Assembly (NCBI GenBank): GCA_947685225.1 | Contig: CANTUV010000004.1 | Span: 16,399,001-16,463,000, forward strand | Source of the DNA: Garcia nutans | Lineage: Eukaryota > Streptophyta > Magnoliopsida > Malpighiales > Euphorbiaceae | Reading direction: 5' to 3' | DNA: 64,000 nucleotides | Shown here: one piece after another, positions 11,013-20,712 of the stretch | How positions within the stretch are numbered: position 1 is the stretch's first letter | Layout: each line of letters begins with the position of its first letter | Position numbers and translations under genes: made by a program | The notes under the pieces: model-generated | Databases searched by the model: none | Seen by the model: only the letters and a program-made list of their open reading frames with translations | Told to the model about the DNA's origin: nothing

Positions 11013-11406
11013 GGTCAAAGACCTAATCCTTTTAGGTCTGAGGGCCTAACGGACAAATCAATCACCCTTTCGGCATTAAGCTGTAAATAAAATTAACTCT
11101 TTTTGGCACGGAGCCTAAATTGCATCTCTTTGGTACTAAGTACCTAAATGGCACTATTAAAATGAACTTTTGGCATGAAGCCTAAATCGAACTCTTTTTG
11201 TACTAAGTACCCGAAATTATACAACTTTTGCACTAAGTGCTAAAACTCACAACTCTGGCAAAATGCCTGAAAAATGCATGAAGCATACGCACACACATGC
11301 ATGAAGCATAATTTTCATCGCCTCTAAATAGGCTTTTTCGAACTACATGGGCTTTGATCTCCTATTCAAACGGGAGTATGTAGGCATGTTTGGGATTCAC
11401 CCCAAA
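11013..11406 (+). repeat. Array of short hairpins in A's LTR (unit 1)
   Basis: At least ten short inverted repeats sit in about 400 bases: GACCTAA/TTAGGTC (11020/11032), GGC/GCC (11105/11113), GGTAC-TAA-GTACC (11132-11144), GGC/GCC (11172/11180), GTAC-TAA-GTAC (11200-11210), GCAC-TAA-GTGC (11230-11240), GGCA-AAA-TGCC (11257-11267), ATGC-ATGAA-GCAT twice (11274, 11295), GCCT/AGGC (11320/11330) and TTTGGG/CCCAAA (11389/11401). Many are flanked by CTTTTGG- and -CCTAAAT, so they are diverged copies of one module. Stem sequence changes while pairing is kept. Confidence 0.7.
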
Positions 11407-11595
11407 TAGCAAGTCCACAAACTACCAACAATCTTTTTGTCTTTAAATTTGTTTCATTTTTGCAAGTTAATCAAAAGCATGACATAGTCCCCGAATCCTC
11501 CTTGGGTTCGCAGACTAGAAACCTTTACATTGGACAAGTTATTGGAGTCAAACAAGGGTTTTCTTAGTTTTTCCCTTCGAACAAAATAAACTGAG

Positions 11596-11655
11596 TGGCA
11601 ACTCCCGACAACGAGTGAACTTTCGCCCGGATCCTTTTCGGGCGGAAAACCGAGG
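11596..11655 (+). other. tRNA-Arg-type primer-binding site and leader after A's LTR, with a GC stem-loop (unit 1)
   Basis: TGGCAACTCC (11596-11605) corresponds to TGGCGACTCC in unit 2, which complements the 3' end of plant tRNA-Arg, the usual primer of Tat elements. Unit 1 carries a G-to-A change at the CpG. The 60-base leader has a perfect 6-bp stem CGCCCG/CGGGCG (11624-11629 with 11639-11644) around loop GATCCTTTT. A PBS after what is also the 3' LTR of element A means a second internal region once followed. It is cut off at about 11655 by element B. Confidence 0.65.
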
Positions 11656-12437
11656 TTCACACTACTCCAAACCAACATAACCAAAACCATCATAATACCA
11701 CAATAAACTTGTATAAACATCAATACAACTCAATTAAAAGCACAAATATACACAATCACAACCAAAACTTCTCAACTCAAAGTTACACAACTCACAACTT
11801 TTATTCTCTTCACCAAACTTAACACTTTTTCTTCAATCCAACCCCAAATTTGAAAGTTAACAAGACAAAACAACTTCAAACATACTAAAATCAACCATAA
11901 CACAACTACATCATACATCCAACAAACTCATAAACACACTCTCAAAGAAAATCAAAGAAACAAGTTGGAAACTTACCAAATATGAAGAAGATCCTTAAAA
12001 CTCCAACTTGAACAATTGAAATCCTTCAATTTCTTGAGTTACGAAGAAACAAAACCTCTTTCCCTTTGATGGTAATGCTGGCCGGCTACCAAGGAGGAAG
12101 AAGAAGAAGAAATAGTCAATAACCACTCCACTAACAACTAACACTCTTAACCACATGAATTTTCTTCTTTTAATCTCCACTAAGCAAATATATTAATATA
12201 ATAATTAATCCCAAATATGTCATCTTCCACTATCATTAATAAATATATAAATAATTAAAATATCTTTTGACCTTATCAAGATATTAACTTGTATATATTG
12301 TATATATCTTCATATATACAACATATACACACTTCCCTTTTTTCCTTTTTTTTCACTTAATTAAATATATACACTCATAAATCCTTTAACTAATTTACAA
12401 CAATTAATATTTATTTTCAAATTTTTGGGATATTACA
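11656..12437 (-). repeat. Element B 3' LTR fragment (unit 1)
   Basis: The LTR starts at 12437 (minus strand TGTAATATCCC), directly after the PPT, and shares the GGCCGGC word about 360 bases in with C's LTR. It is cut off at about 11656, well short of the 2.6 kb expected from C. The sequence is AT-rich and carries no coding signal. Confidence 0.75.
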
Positions 12438-12483
12438 ATTCTCCCCCTCTACAAATAAATTTCATCCTCAAAATTACCTGCTC

Positions 12484-13920
12484 TCAAGTCTGGAACAACT
12501 GAGGATACTGATTCCGCATCAACTGCTCACTCTCCCATTTTGCCTCTTTCGTAGCATGATTCTTCCAAAGAACCTTCATAAGTGGCACTTTTTTATTTCT
12601 CAACTCTTTCACTTTACGTGCCAAAATAGCCACTAGTTCTTCCTCATAGATCATATCTGGACTCACCTCAATAGATTCCACTGACAGAAAATGAGATGGG
12701 TCTAACCTGTACCTCTCAAGTATAGAAACATGGAAGACATTGTGAATTCTATCCAATTTAGGTGGTAAAGCTAATCTATAGGCAACTAGTCCAACTCTCT
12801 CTGGTACTTCATAAAGTCCTATGAAATGAGGACTCAACTTCCCTTTGCGGCCAAATCTCAAAATTTTCTTCCAAGTAGACACTTTCAAAAATACTTTATC
12901 TCCTATACTGAACTCTACGTCTCTTCTCTTTAAATCTGAATATGATTTCTGTCAGTCTGAAGCTACTTTCAAATGATCCCAAATTAACTTCACTTTCTCT
13001 TCTATTTCCTTAATCAAATCAGGACCGACCAACTTACCTTCTCCAACCTCATCCCAACATAGAGGCATCCTGCATCTTCTACCATACAATGCCTAATAAG
13101 GTGCCATTCTAATACTGGACTGATGACTGTTGTTATAAGCAAACTCAATCAGTGGCAAAAATCTATCCCAACTCCCAGAGAAATCGATGATACAACTTCT
13201 CAACATGTCTTATAAGATTTATATCACTCTCTCTATTTGCCCATCTATCTGAGGATGGAAAGCAGTACTAAAATGCAACCGAGAACCCAAAGCATCATAC
13301 AAACTCTTAAACCGAGGATCTCGATCCGACACCAAAGAAATTAGGAATCCATGCAATCTCACTATCTCATTGATATATAGCTCAGCCAACCTCTCAAGAG
13401 AATAATCCATCTGAACTGGAAGGAATCTAGCTATCTTCATTATACGATCAACTATCACCCAAATGGCATCATGGTTCATCTGAGTCAAAGGCAAACCAGT
13501 CACAAAATCCATTGTCACTCGCTCCCATTTCCACTCTGCCATTGATAATGGCTGAAGTAATCCCGAAGGAACTTGGTGTTTAGCCTTCACTCTCTGACAA
13601 GTGAGACATTTGGATACAAACTCTGCTATGTCTCTCTTCATACCTGACCACCAATAATATTGTTTCAAATCTTGATACATCTTGGTACTCCCAGGGTGCA
13701 TAGCATAAGCTGACTGATGCGCTTTCTCTAAAATTTCCTTTTTCAGTTTTGCATCATCAGGAACACACAACCTATTTCTGTACCACAAACTTCCATCACT
13801 TCTCACATGAAAGTCTCGACTCTCTCCTTTTTGGCAATCCAATACAACTTTCTGTATTTTTCCATCTGCCAACTGAGACTCCTTAATCTAATCCAACAAC
13901 ACCAGCCTCAATTGCAACTA
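12484..13920 (-). pseudogene. Element B integrase and chromodomain (unit 1)
   Basis: The integrase zinc region (HPGSTKMYQDL..CLTCQRVK) lies around 13640-13600 and the catalytic core (TMDFVTGLPLT, SDRDPRF) at 13500-13310. In-frame stops break the core-to-C-terminus stretch at 13219, near 13100 and near 12955. The last part (12888-12484) encodes the GPYEV-like integrase end and a chromodomain ending WESEQLMRNQYPQLFQT. A 15-base in-frame deletion removes residues after DPRF compared with C. The frame matches that of the RT segment, so damage is by stops rather than frameshifts. Chromodomains of this clade are thought to steer integration to H3K9-methylated chromatin. Confidence 0.85.
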
Positions 13921-13989
13921 AGCCATCAATGCATCATCATCGCAAGACTCAAATCTGGCTTGCAACGCTCTCAACTCAACAAGCAACAA

Positions 13990-15572
13990 AAGCAAATAAG
14001 CAGTTAAACCTGCTAAAGACTTTCAACTCAAGGCATCAACAACTACATTTGCCTTACCAGGATGATAATCAATTAAACAGTCATAGTCTTTAATTAACTC
14101 TAACCACCGTCTCTGCAGAAGATTCAGCTCTCTCTGAACACCCAGGTATTTCAAACTCTTGTGATCCATATAAATGAAATACTTCTCCCCATACAAGTAA
14201 TGCCTCCAAATCTTCAAAGCAAAAACTATGGCTGCTAACTCCAAATCATGCATCGGGTAATTTAGCTCATGCGGCTTCAACTGTCGAGTGGCATAAGCAA
14301 TGACGCTACCCTCCTGCATTAGAACACAACCTAAACCACTCTGTGAAGCATCACTGTAAATCACATAAGATTTACCTTCCACAGGCAGGGTAAGGATAGG
14401 AGCCTGAGTCAACATCTACTTCAGCTGCTCAAAGCTCGCCTGACACTGATCTATCCACACAAATCTAACTCCCTTCCGAAGTAATCTGGTGAGTGGAGTA
14501 GCTATCACAGAAAAACCTTTCACAAACCATCGATAATAGCCTGCCAAACCAAGAAAACTTCTAACCTCTGTCATAGACTTCGGTGGACTCTAATTCAAAA
14601 TAGCCTCAACTTTACTCGGATTAACTCTAATACCCTCTACTGAAACCACATAACTGAGAAAAGTCACTTGATCAAGCCAAAACTCACATTTAGACAACTT
14701 ATCATACAACTGCTTCTCTCTTAAAGTCTGCAATACAATCTGCAAATGCTTATTATGATCCTCCTCACTACGTGAATACGCCAAAATATCATCAATGAAA
14801 ACCACCACAAATTTATCTAGATAGGGTCTGAATACCCTGTTCATCAAATCCATAAAAGTTGTTGGTGCATTCGTCAACCCAAAAGGCATCACCAAAAACT
14901 CATAATGCCCATACCTTGTACGGAAAGCTAATACATCTTCATCTCTGACTATCAATTGATGGTACTCTGATCTCAAATCAATCTTAGAAAATACAGTCGC
15001 TCCTTTCAACTGATCAAAGAGATCATCTATCCGAGGCAAAGGATACTTGTTCTTAATAGTCACCTTATTCAACTGCCGGTAATCAATGCATAATCTTAAG
15101 GTACCATCCTTCTTCTTCACAAATAAAATAGGCACTCCCCACAGAGACACACTAGGGCGAACAAACCCTTTATCTAGCAATTCCTGCAACTGCACGTTCA
15201 GCTTTCTCAACTCAGCAGGTGCCATACGATAAGGAGTAACAGAGATGGGAGTGGCACCAGGCAACAAATCGATGCCAAACTCCACTTCTCTCTCAGGAGG
15301 TATTCCTAGCAACTCCACAGAAAAACATTTGAAAATTCAGCAACTATGAATATACTATCAAGTTGAGAGCCCACTACTCTGGTATCTACAACATGAGCAA
15401 GATAAGCCTCACATCCTTTCCGAATCATCCTCCTAGCTGAGACAGCTGAAATAAACATGGATGAAAGATGTCTCTGCTCACTAGATACCATTACATTCCA
15501 ACCATCACAAGTTCTCAAAGTAACACACTTTTGATGACAATCTACCTCAGCTCCATGCTTAGATAACCAATA
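13990..15572 (-). pseudogene. Element B protease end, reverse transcriptase and RNase H (unit 1)
   Basis: The minus strand carries a Tekay-type RT (15318-14590) with PYRMAPAEL, FVKKKDGTLRLCIDYRQLN, VFSKIDLRSEYHQ, FLVMPFGLTNAPTTF and catalytic FIDDIL, then RNase H (14415-14023) with YSDASQSGLGCVLMQ, TRQLKPHELNYP and HKSLKYL. In-frame stops at 14590 and near 14415 and 14023 separate the parts. A different frame is used upstream of 15318 (15518-15306), marking a frameshift just before the RT. The 5' end at about 15572 is an abrupt break into segment X. Confidence 0.85.
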
Positions 15573-16763
15573 GTAGAGTCTTAATTTTTGACCTAGTCCG
15601 GTCCGTTATTTTTATATAGTCCAAAATAATTTTTGTGGTATTTTAATTAAATAATATTTATTTTAGTATTTATTATTTATAATTTTTAATAAAATTAAAA
15701 ATGCTGAAGTTAATAAAGAAAATAATAATAAATAAATAAATAAATAAACAAAAATAAAAATAAATAAAAATAAAAATCGGCGACAAAAAATTCATCGCCG
15801 AAAAATAGAATTGGCCAAGGTCATTTTGCCCACAGGAATTTGTTGCGGGCGAAATGGCTTTGTCCTACGGTGAAATGGCATTGGCCCAATTTGACGCAGG
15901 AATTTCCTGCGGCGAATTGGCTAGCCGCCCAGCCAGTTCGTAATTTTCGCCTGCCAGCTCTCGCTGTTTCCAACGCTCGCAGTTTTCACTAGCGAAATTT
16001 GCCAACGCAGTTTTGCCGAAACCAAATTCTATTTGGTTTTGGTTTCTTTTCCTAATTAATTTTAGTTTCCTTAAACAATTAGAATTAGGTTTATGATTTT
16101 TCCTATAAATAACACTTTAAAACTCAAAATTAAGGGACTTTGATGAGGGATCAAAAATTAGTTTTACTGAGCCAAACTTTGGTACTTTGATCAATCAAAA
16201 ATTGGACTTCTGAATGAGGAAAAAAATATAAAACCCTAGCAAGAGACATTAGCAAGAAGAAAGCAATCAACAATTCGTCAAAGGCAGCAACCTTGCCTTT
16301 GTCTTTGTTCATTCAGAAGGCAACTTTTTGGTGGAACCAACAAATGGAGGTTTGAATCTCTATTTTCTTTATTTATTTCTTTACAGTAGCTTCATCATTC
16401 AAATTGAATTATTTGTTTCATCATACAAATTGATCAAAACCTTAAAAAACCCTAAAACATTTCTTCTAAACCTTAAAACCCTAAATTATTTCTTCTGTTT
16501 TGAAAACCGTAAAAACCCTAAAACGTTTCTTCTAAACCTTAAAACACTAAAATAGTGTCTCTTCTATTTCCAAAACCTTAAAAACCCTAAACTATTTTCC
16601 TCTAACTTTTTTTCAAAATTTTCAAATGTTTTCTTAAATCACCAAACCCTAATCTTCTTTACATTTTCTAAAATTCATAATTATTTTTATAAAAATCTTA
16701 ACTATTTTCTTAAATCCTAAAATCAAATATGTTTTCCAAAATACCAAAAACCCTAATTCTCCT
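15573..16763 (+). other. Segment X: unassigned AT-rich sequence with TATA box and AAACCCTAA-rich repeats (unit 1)
   Basis: Between the broken end of B and the left LTR of D. From left: AT-rich sequence with an (AAAT)n-like microsatellite (about 15730-15775); a GC-richer block with CGGCGA..TCGCCG inverted words (15775-16020); a good + strand TATA box CCTATAAAT at 16102-16110; then a 69-base imperfect repeat (16441-16509, 16510-16578 and a partial third) rich in AAACCCTAAA, a telo-box-like word found in plant 5' UTRs. No coding region over 75 codons is convincing. It may be a promoter/leader region, a gene fragment or an LTR of another element; I cannot decide. Confidence 0.5.
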
Positions 16764-16940
16764 TGTTGTCCCAAGATGGCAACCAAAAGGGGGGGTGAAT
16801 TGGTTTCCTCAAGAAATAATGGCAAATTAAAAACTCAACAAACAAGAAATGCGGAATAGAGAAATGGTTGAGTAGTGAATGAAAGAAAGAACGCACAATA
16901 TTTATAGTGGTTCGGATTTTCTTCAATCCTACATCCACTT

Positions 16941-17192
16941 CCTTAACAACTTGTTAAGGTATCACTAATATTTGAAGTTTTACAAGCTCACTTCCAACTT
17001 TGGTGTTTTCACAGGTTCACACCTAACTTGACAAGTGTTTTGCTAAGGCTTACACTCAAAAACCTTTACAAGAGTTTTTCAAGGCTCACTCTCACAACCT
17101 TTACAAGAGTTTTTCAAGGCTCACTCTCACAACCTAAGTGTTTTCCAAGCTCACACTCAAACTTATACAATGGTGTTTTCAATGCTTACACC
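16941..17192 (-). repeat. Array of eight short hairpins with changing but paired stems in D's LTR (unit 1)
   Basis: CCTTAACA-ACT-TGTTAAGG (16941-16959) is followed by seven hairpins every 28-37 bases: GAAGT/ACTTC (16974/16990), GGTGT/ACACC (17002/17019), AGTGT/ACACT (17034/17052), AGAGT/ACTCT (17071/17088), AGAGT/ACTCT (17106/17123), AGTGT/ACACT (17137/17153) and GGTGT/ACACC (17172/17188). Loops are 11-13 bases and share a TTTTC..GCT core. Stem bases vary from unit to unit but both arms change together. The array recurs at about 41659-41910 and 63731-63980. Confidence 0.8.
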
Positions 17193-17389
17193 TAACATTC
17201 ATTACAATTCAAATGTAAGTAAAATAAGTTGCTTGGCTATAAATTCTTTGATTCTCTCTTTTTCATCCTCTAATTTTTCTTAGAGTAGCAATGTATTTAT
17301 AGCTAATGTGGTCTGACTAGCCGTTATAGATAGTGAGAATAAAGTCTTGGCAGTTTAGACCTTCTTCAGTAATCTGTTCGAAGCATTTC

Positions 17390-17895
17390 ACGGTCGTCCT
17401 TCATATAAGGATGGTCGCGCTAATGTCTCACGCGGTCGTCCTTGGTCAAGGTACGGTCGCTGCATTTAAATTTGCTTCAAACGTCGAATTTGAGTGCTCT
17501 GCAGCAGGAATCTTTCCCATGCTTTAATTGTCGGGATGCTCGGGCATAAGATAGGTGTGGTCGCCCTTTTTGAATACTCAAGTGGGTTTATAACGGTCAT
17601 CACATGTGGCATTCTTTGACTGGGCAAAATGAAAGTCCGCCTAAATATGAATTTCGCAGTCGCTCTAGGTGCAATCTCGCGGTCGAGTTGAGACACTCGT
17701 GTCGAACTTCTGGACGCACCTTAGGACGCGAACACTACTATCAGTTTAAGCAGATTTCTCTTGAATCATCAGAGCGGTTGCAGCTATCAAAGGGCGGTTG
17801 CGAAAGTGATAAGCAATACCGTATCCTTCATCATTCTTGTCACCGCGAACCTTACTGTAATTAGGATGATTTGGGTTTCTAGTGTGGCGGTCGTC
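17390..17895 (-). promoter_or_regulatory. Cluster of CGGTCG/CGCGGTCG motifs in D's LTR (unit 1)
   Basis: An otherwise AT-rich LTR holds about ten copies of (G/A)CGGTCG(C/T) or close variants between 17390 and 17895, such as CACGGTCGTCC, CGCGGTCGTCC, TACGGTCGCTG and GGCGGTCGTC. More follow at 28039-28170 after C. CpG-rich repeated words in Sirevirus LTRs have been described and proposed as regulatory; equating these with those motifs is my inference. Confidence 0.45.
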
Positions 17896-17909
17896 ATGAA
17901 TGTAGGATG

Positions 17910-17914
17910 GTTGC
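17910..17914. other. Target-site duplication, left of element C (unit 1)
   Basis: GTTGC precedes C's 5' LTR and GTCGC follows its 3' LTR (28039-28043). They differ by one C-to-T change at a CpG. This places C's insertion within D's LTR. Confidence 0.75.
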
Positions 17915-20543
17915 TGTAATATCCCAAGGTATGCCCTAGAAGTTATAATACAATTGTTGTTTGATTTGAATTAAATGTATATATGTTGTTGCAAAGGAAA
18001 TGATTGTGTTAATGGAATGTATATGTTGTATATATGTTAGTATAAATAACATATACATAAGTCAAAATGGAGAGTCAAGGGATGAAGATATTTATTTGGT
18101 TAGTGGTGAAATTACAAAAGGGCATGCTATATGAAAGGAAGTTTAATTATGTTAAAGAGGGCATTTAGGTAATTTTCTTTTGAAATTGCATGGTGGAGGT
18201 TTAAAGAGAAGAGCAAGTTGACTTTGTTTCTTCATTTTCTTTTCTTTTCAAGTGGTGGCCGGCCATTCTTAAGACAAGAGAGCAAGAGAAAGGTTTTGAA
18301 TTCTAAGAGCATATTGAAGAAGTTTTCAAGGAATTAAGTGGAAATCCAAGAAGTTTTATTATTTTGGTAAGTTCTTTCTCTTGATTCCTTTTGTTATTTT
18401 GAGTTGTTTGTAAGTTTGATTGTGATTTTGATAGTAAGGTTGTGTTGATGGTTATATGTTGGAATATAATTGATTTAATTAACTATGGTGTTGGTTTTGG
18501 TTTGAAGATGATAAGTTAAGTGGATGTTGATATTAAAAGAATAAGAGTGATGTTGGTTTTAGGGTTTTGGAAGTGGTAAGTGATAAATTGTATTGTATTA
18601 TGTTGGATTAGGTTTCGAAAGAAGGCTTTTGCCCTAATTTGAGAAGTGAAGAATTCTTGGAAAAAGAAAGTGTTTAGAGTTGTATAAGTGGTGCTTAAGG
18701 TAAGTACAAACTATATTGTTGTATATGTGCATATGATGTTTAAACTTAACACACACTTGTTTGTAAATGTGTTAAGGAATCAAATGTATTGTTAATGTAT
18801 ATTAGTATTGTGAATATTGTGATGAGCATGTAAAGTAAGGGTTAATGATGTTGATTATGTCCATTTGAATAGGGTTATGTGGTGTACAATGTGATATAAT
18901 TCAACTAAAGGAGATTTGGCTTTGTTAAAAACCTTTAGCCATGAGAGACACGGCCAAACTAAAGAAGAGACATGGGCAAGACTAAAGATTTTTGGGAGAC
19001 ACGACCAAGTTTAAGGAAATTTGGCCGTGTTGGATCAATTTTGGAGAGACACGGCCACTGGCTTGGCCGTGTCCCTTGACTGTGTTTGCTACTGCCTGAT
19101 TTCTTTCATTTTGGTTTCTTTGGATTTAAGGGAGACACGGCCAAGCTAGGGGAGTCTTGGCCGTGTTGAAGCTTGAATTGAGAGACACAGCCACAAGCTT
19201 GGCCGTGTCCCTTGAGTGTGTTAGCTACTGTGATTGTTTCTTGCTTTTCTTACATTGTTTTGATTCTTCGAAGATCCTTTTGTATCTAAACCTAAAAGTA
19301 AACACTCTAAACAATTTTAAAATAAAGAATGATCCAGACAAATGCATGTGGAAGATTACAAATGAATGAATAATGTAAAGTGTTAGGTATATATATATGA
19401 TACTATATGAACAATGTTATGTTTTATGCATTGTGCATCTTGGGAATGGTAATGTGTTATATGAATAATGTACTTTGAAATGTTATATCAATGATGCTAT
19501 ATGTGTAATATGAATTGAAATATGATATGATATGAGGCCATTGTGATTGGCTATGATAACTCAAATATGATGTGAAGCCATTGTGATTGGCTATGATGAT
19601 TCAATTGAAAGACATAGGCATGTTTGCCTAATTGATGATGAGAATTGAGAATGAAATAATAAATGAATTGTGTGTCTAATGTGTTATTCATTTTCAGAGT
19701 TTTGTTGTTGGTGGCATGCCTAATGGTAACAATCTCTTGAAGTTAGGTTGGATTTGATCCTTGAAGCCTAATTGAGATGTTACAACCCTTGAAGCTAGGT
19801 TGGGTTGGTTCTTGAAGCAAAGTTGGGTTGATACTTAGCATGCTTTGTTCCCCTTGAAGCTTGGTTGAACCTAATCCTTGAAGCCTAGTTGGGTTTATGA
19901 TAATGATAAATGTGATAACAAAACCAAAGCATTAACTCTGAAAATTGAATGGCATATTAGTGTGTTTTGGGCCCATGCTTGTCTTTGTATTTAATGTGTT
20001 TCTTGAATGGTAAAATTGATGGAACTATGAAGATGTAATATGAATGTTGTTATGACATTGAACAAAGTATAATGTGGAAATGTGATATTCTTTTAAATGA
20101 TGTATGAGATTAACTATGACATTATATCATATTAAAGTATCATGTTAGTATACTATGTACTACTAAGCCGTTGGCTTAGCGCGATAGTGTTTGATCATGC
20201 AGGTGACAGAGTTGAACCTGAGAGCTCCTTGAGACCAAGTGAGACTAGACATTGAGGATTTTCTTTTGGGACTTAAAGATCAGAGAAGAGCTACCAATCA
20301 TGTATATATATTCTATATTTTGTAATCTTTGATTTATAACATAATTGTAATAACTTCCGCTGTGCATTAATAAATGTTTTTATATATGGTGTCTTTTGGA
20401 CTAGTTTTAAAATGTTTGAAATTTGTTTCACTTATTTACAAAGATATTTGTTGTGTATTATTTTAAAACTGTGGCATTTTCTATATGTATGTTACGATCG
20501 TTTAAGCATGCTTGGTACGTATACGGGATATAGGGGTGTTACA
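17915..20543 (+). repeat. Element C 5' LTR (unit 1)
   Basis: Begins TGTAATATCCC and ends GGGGTGTTACA; 2629 bases. It includes palindromic GACACGGCCA/TGGCCGTGTC words (18942-19209), repeats of GCCATTGTGATTGGCTATGA near 19530-19590, and a TTGAAGC(C/T)-rich block near 19730-19890. About 12 differences separate it from the unit-2 copy (42633-45261). Confidence 0.93.
18942..19209 (+). repeat. GACACGGCCA/TGGCCGTGTC palindrome cluster in C's 5' LTR
   Basis: Perfect or near-perfect stem-loops: GACACGGCCA-CTGGCT-TGGCCGTGTC (19048-19073), ACACGGCCAAG with CTTGGCCGTGT (19135-19166), GACACAGCCA-CAAGCT-TGGCCGTGTC (19184-19209), and weaker ones at about 18990-19032. The same words are in the 3' LTR near 26430-26695 and, amplified, in solo LTR E at 55289-55606. 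Confidence 0.8.
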
Positions 20544-20550
20544 ATTATTT

Positions 20551-20562
20551 TGGTATCAGAGC
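20551..20562 (+). other. Element C primer-binding site (unit 1)
   Basis: TGGTATCAGAGC, complementary to the 3' end of initiator tRNA-Met, lies seven bases after the 5' LTR. This is the standard primer site of plant chromoviruses and many copia elements. Confidence 0.93.
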
Positions 20563-20712
20563 CTAGGTTTGAGATTCTCAACCTAGGTCAAGTGTAAGAA
20601 AAAGAATGTTTTGATTTTAAAAAGTGGATTTTTGAATAACATACATGTTGGTATTGGCAGTCTCTGATCTTTAATGAGAAGTATTCTGCTGTGTTTGCAG
20701 ATATAGGTTGTG

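Larger units (their letters stand above)
1..11595 (+). mobile_element. Element A: Ty3/gypsy Tat-lineage (Ogre-like) retrotransposon, 5' end outside window
   Basis: Order of parts on the + strand: gag, protease, reverse transcriptase, RNase H, archaeal-type RNase H, integrase (2-5823), a spacer, two antisense spliced genes (6239-10266), polypurine tract (10443-10454) and 3' LTR (10455-about 11595). The second RNase H, the gag zinc-knuckle-like CEYHQGNGHKTDAC motif and the antisense extra ORFs between pol and the 3' LTR are hallmarks of the plant Tat lineage (established knowledge). No intron is needed between protease and RT, unlike classical Ogre. The 5' LTR and gag N-terminus lie left of the window. 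The part from 5779 onward is repeated in unit 2. Confidence 0.9.
10455..11595 (+). repeat. 3' LTR of element A (unit 1)
   Basis: The left edge is set by the PPT and TGTGAACACTCG; the right edge by the tRNA-Arg-type primer-binding site that starts at 11596. Length is about 1.14 kb. The exact 3' terminal bases are uncertain because the sequence before the PBS ends CTGAG rather than CA. The LTR contains a 72-bp tandem duplication (10801-10944) and an array of short hairpins (11013-11406). Possible TATA-like TATATATAGG is near 10693. No second LTR of this element is in unit 1, so age cannot be estimated here. Confidence 0.75.
11656..15572 (-). mobile_element. Element B: Tekay-like chromovirus fragment, truncated at both ends (unit 1)
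   Basis: Reading the minus strand from 15572, the fragment begins inside the protease (at the DWL-S-HG motif that C also has) and runs through RT, RNase H, integrase and chromodomain to a PPT (GAGGGGGAGAAT, about 12450-12438). About 780 bases of 3' LTR follow, beginning TGTAATATCCC at 12437. Neither end has a target-site duplication or a complete LTR, so it is a remnant. It is closely related to C but not the same subfamily. Confidence 0.85.
16764..17914 (-). repeat. Element D 3' LTR, first part (unit 1)
   Basis: On the + strand the LTR starts TGTTGTCCCAAGATGGCAAC and matches 63552-64000 for the overlapping 450 bases or so. With the remainder at 28044-28282 it totals about 1.39 kb. It contains a hairpin array (16941-17192), a 35-base direct repeat (17061-17095, 17096-17130) and a cluster of CGGTCG words (17390-17895). 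No target-site duplication can be checked because the other end of D is outside the window. Confidence 0.85.

Noticed and set aside
16441..16620. Interstitial telomere repeat
   Set aside because: AAACCCTAA words occur but not in a continuous 7-base tandem; the repeat unit is about 69 bases.
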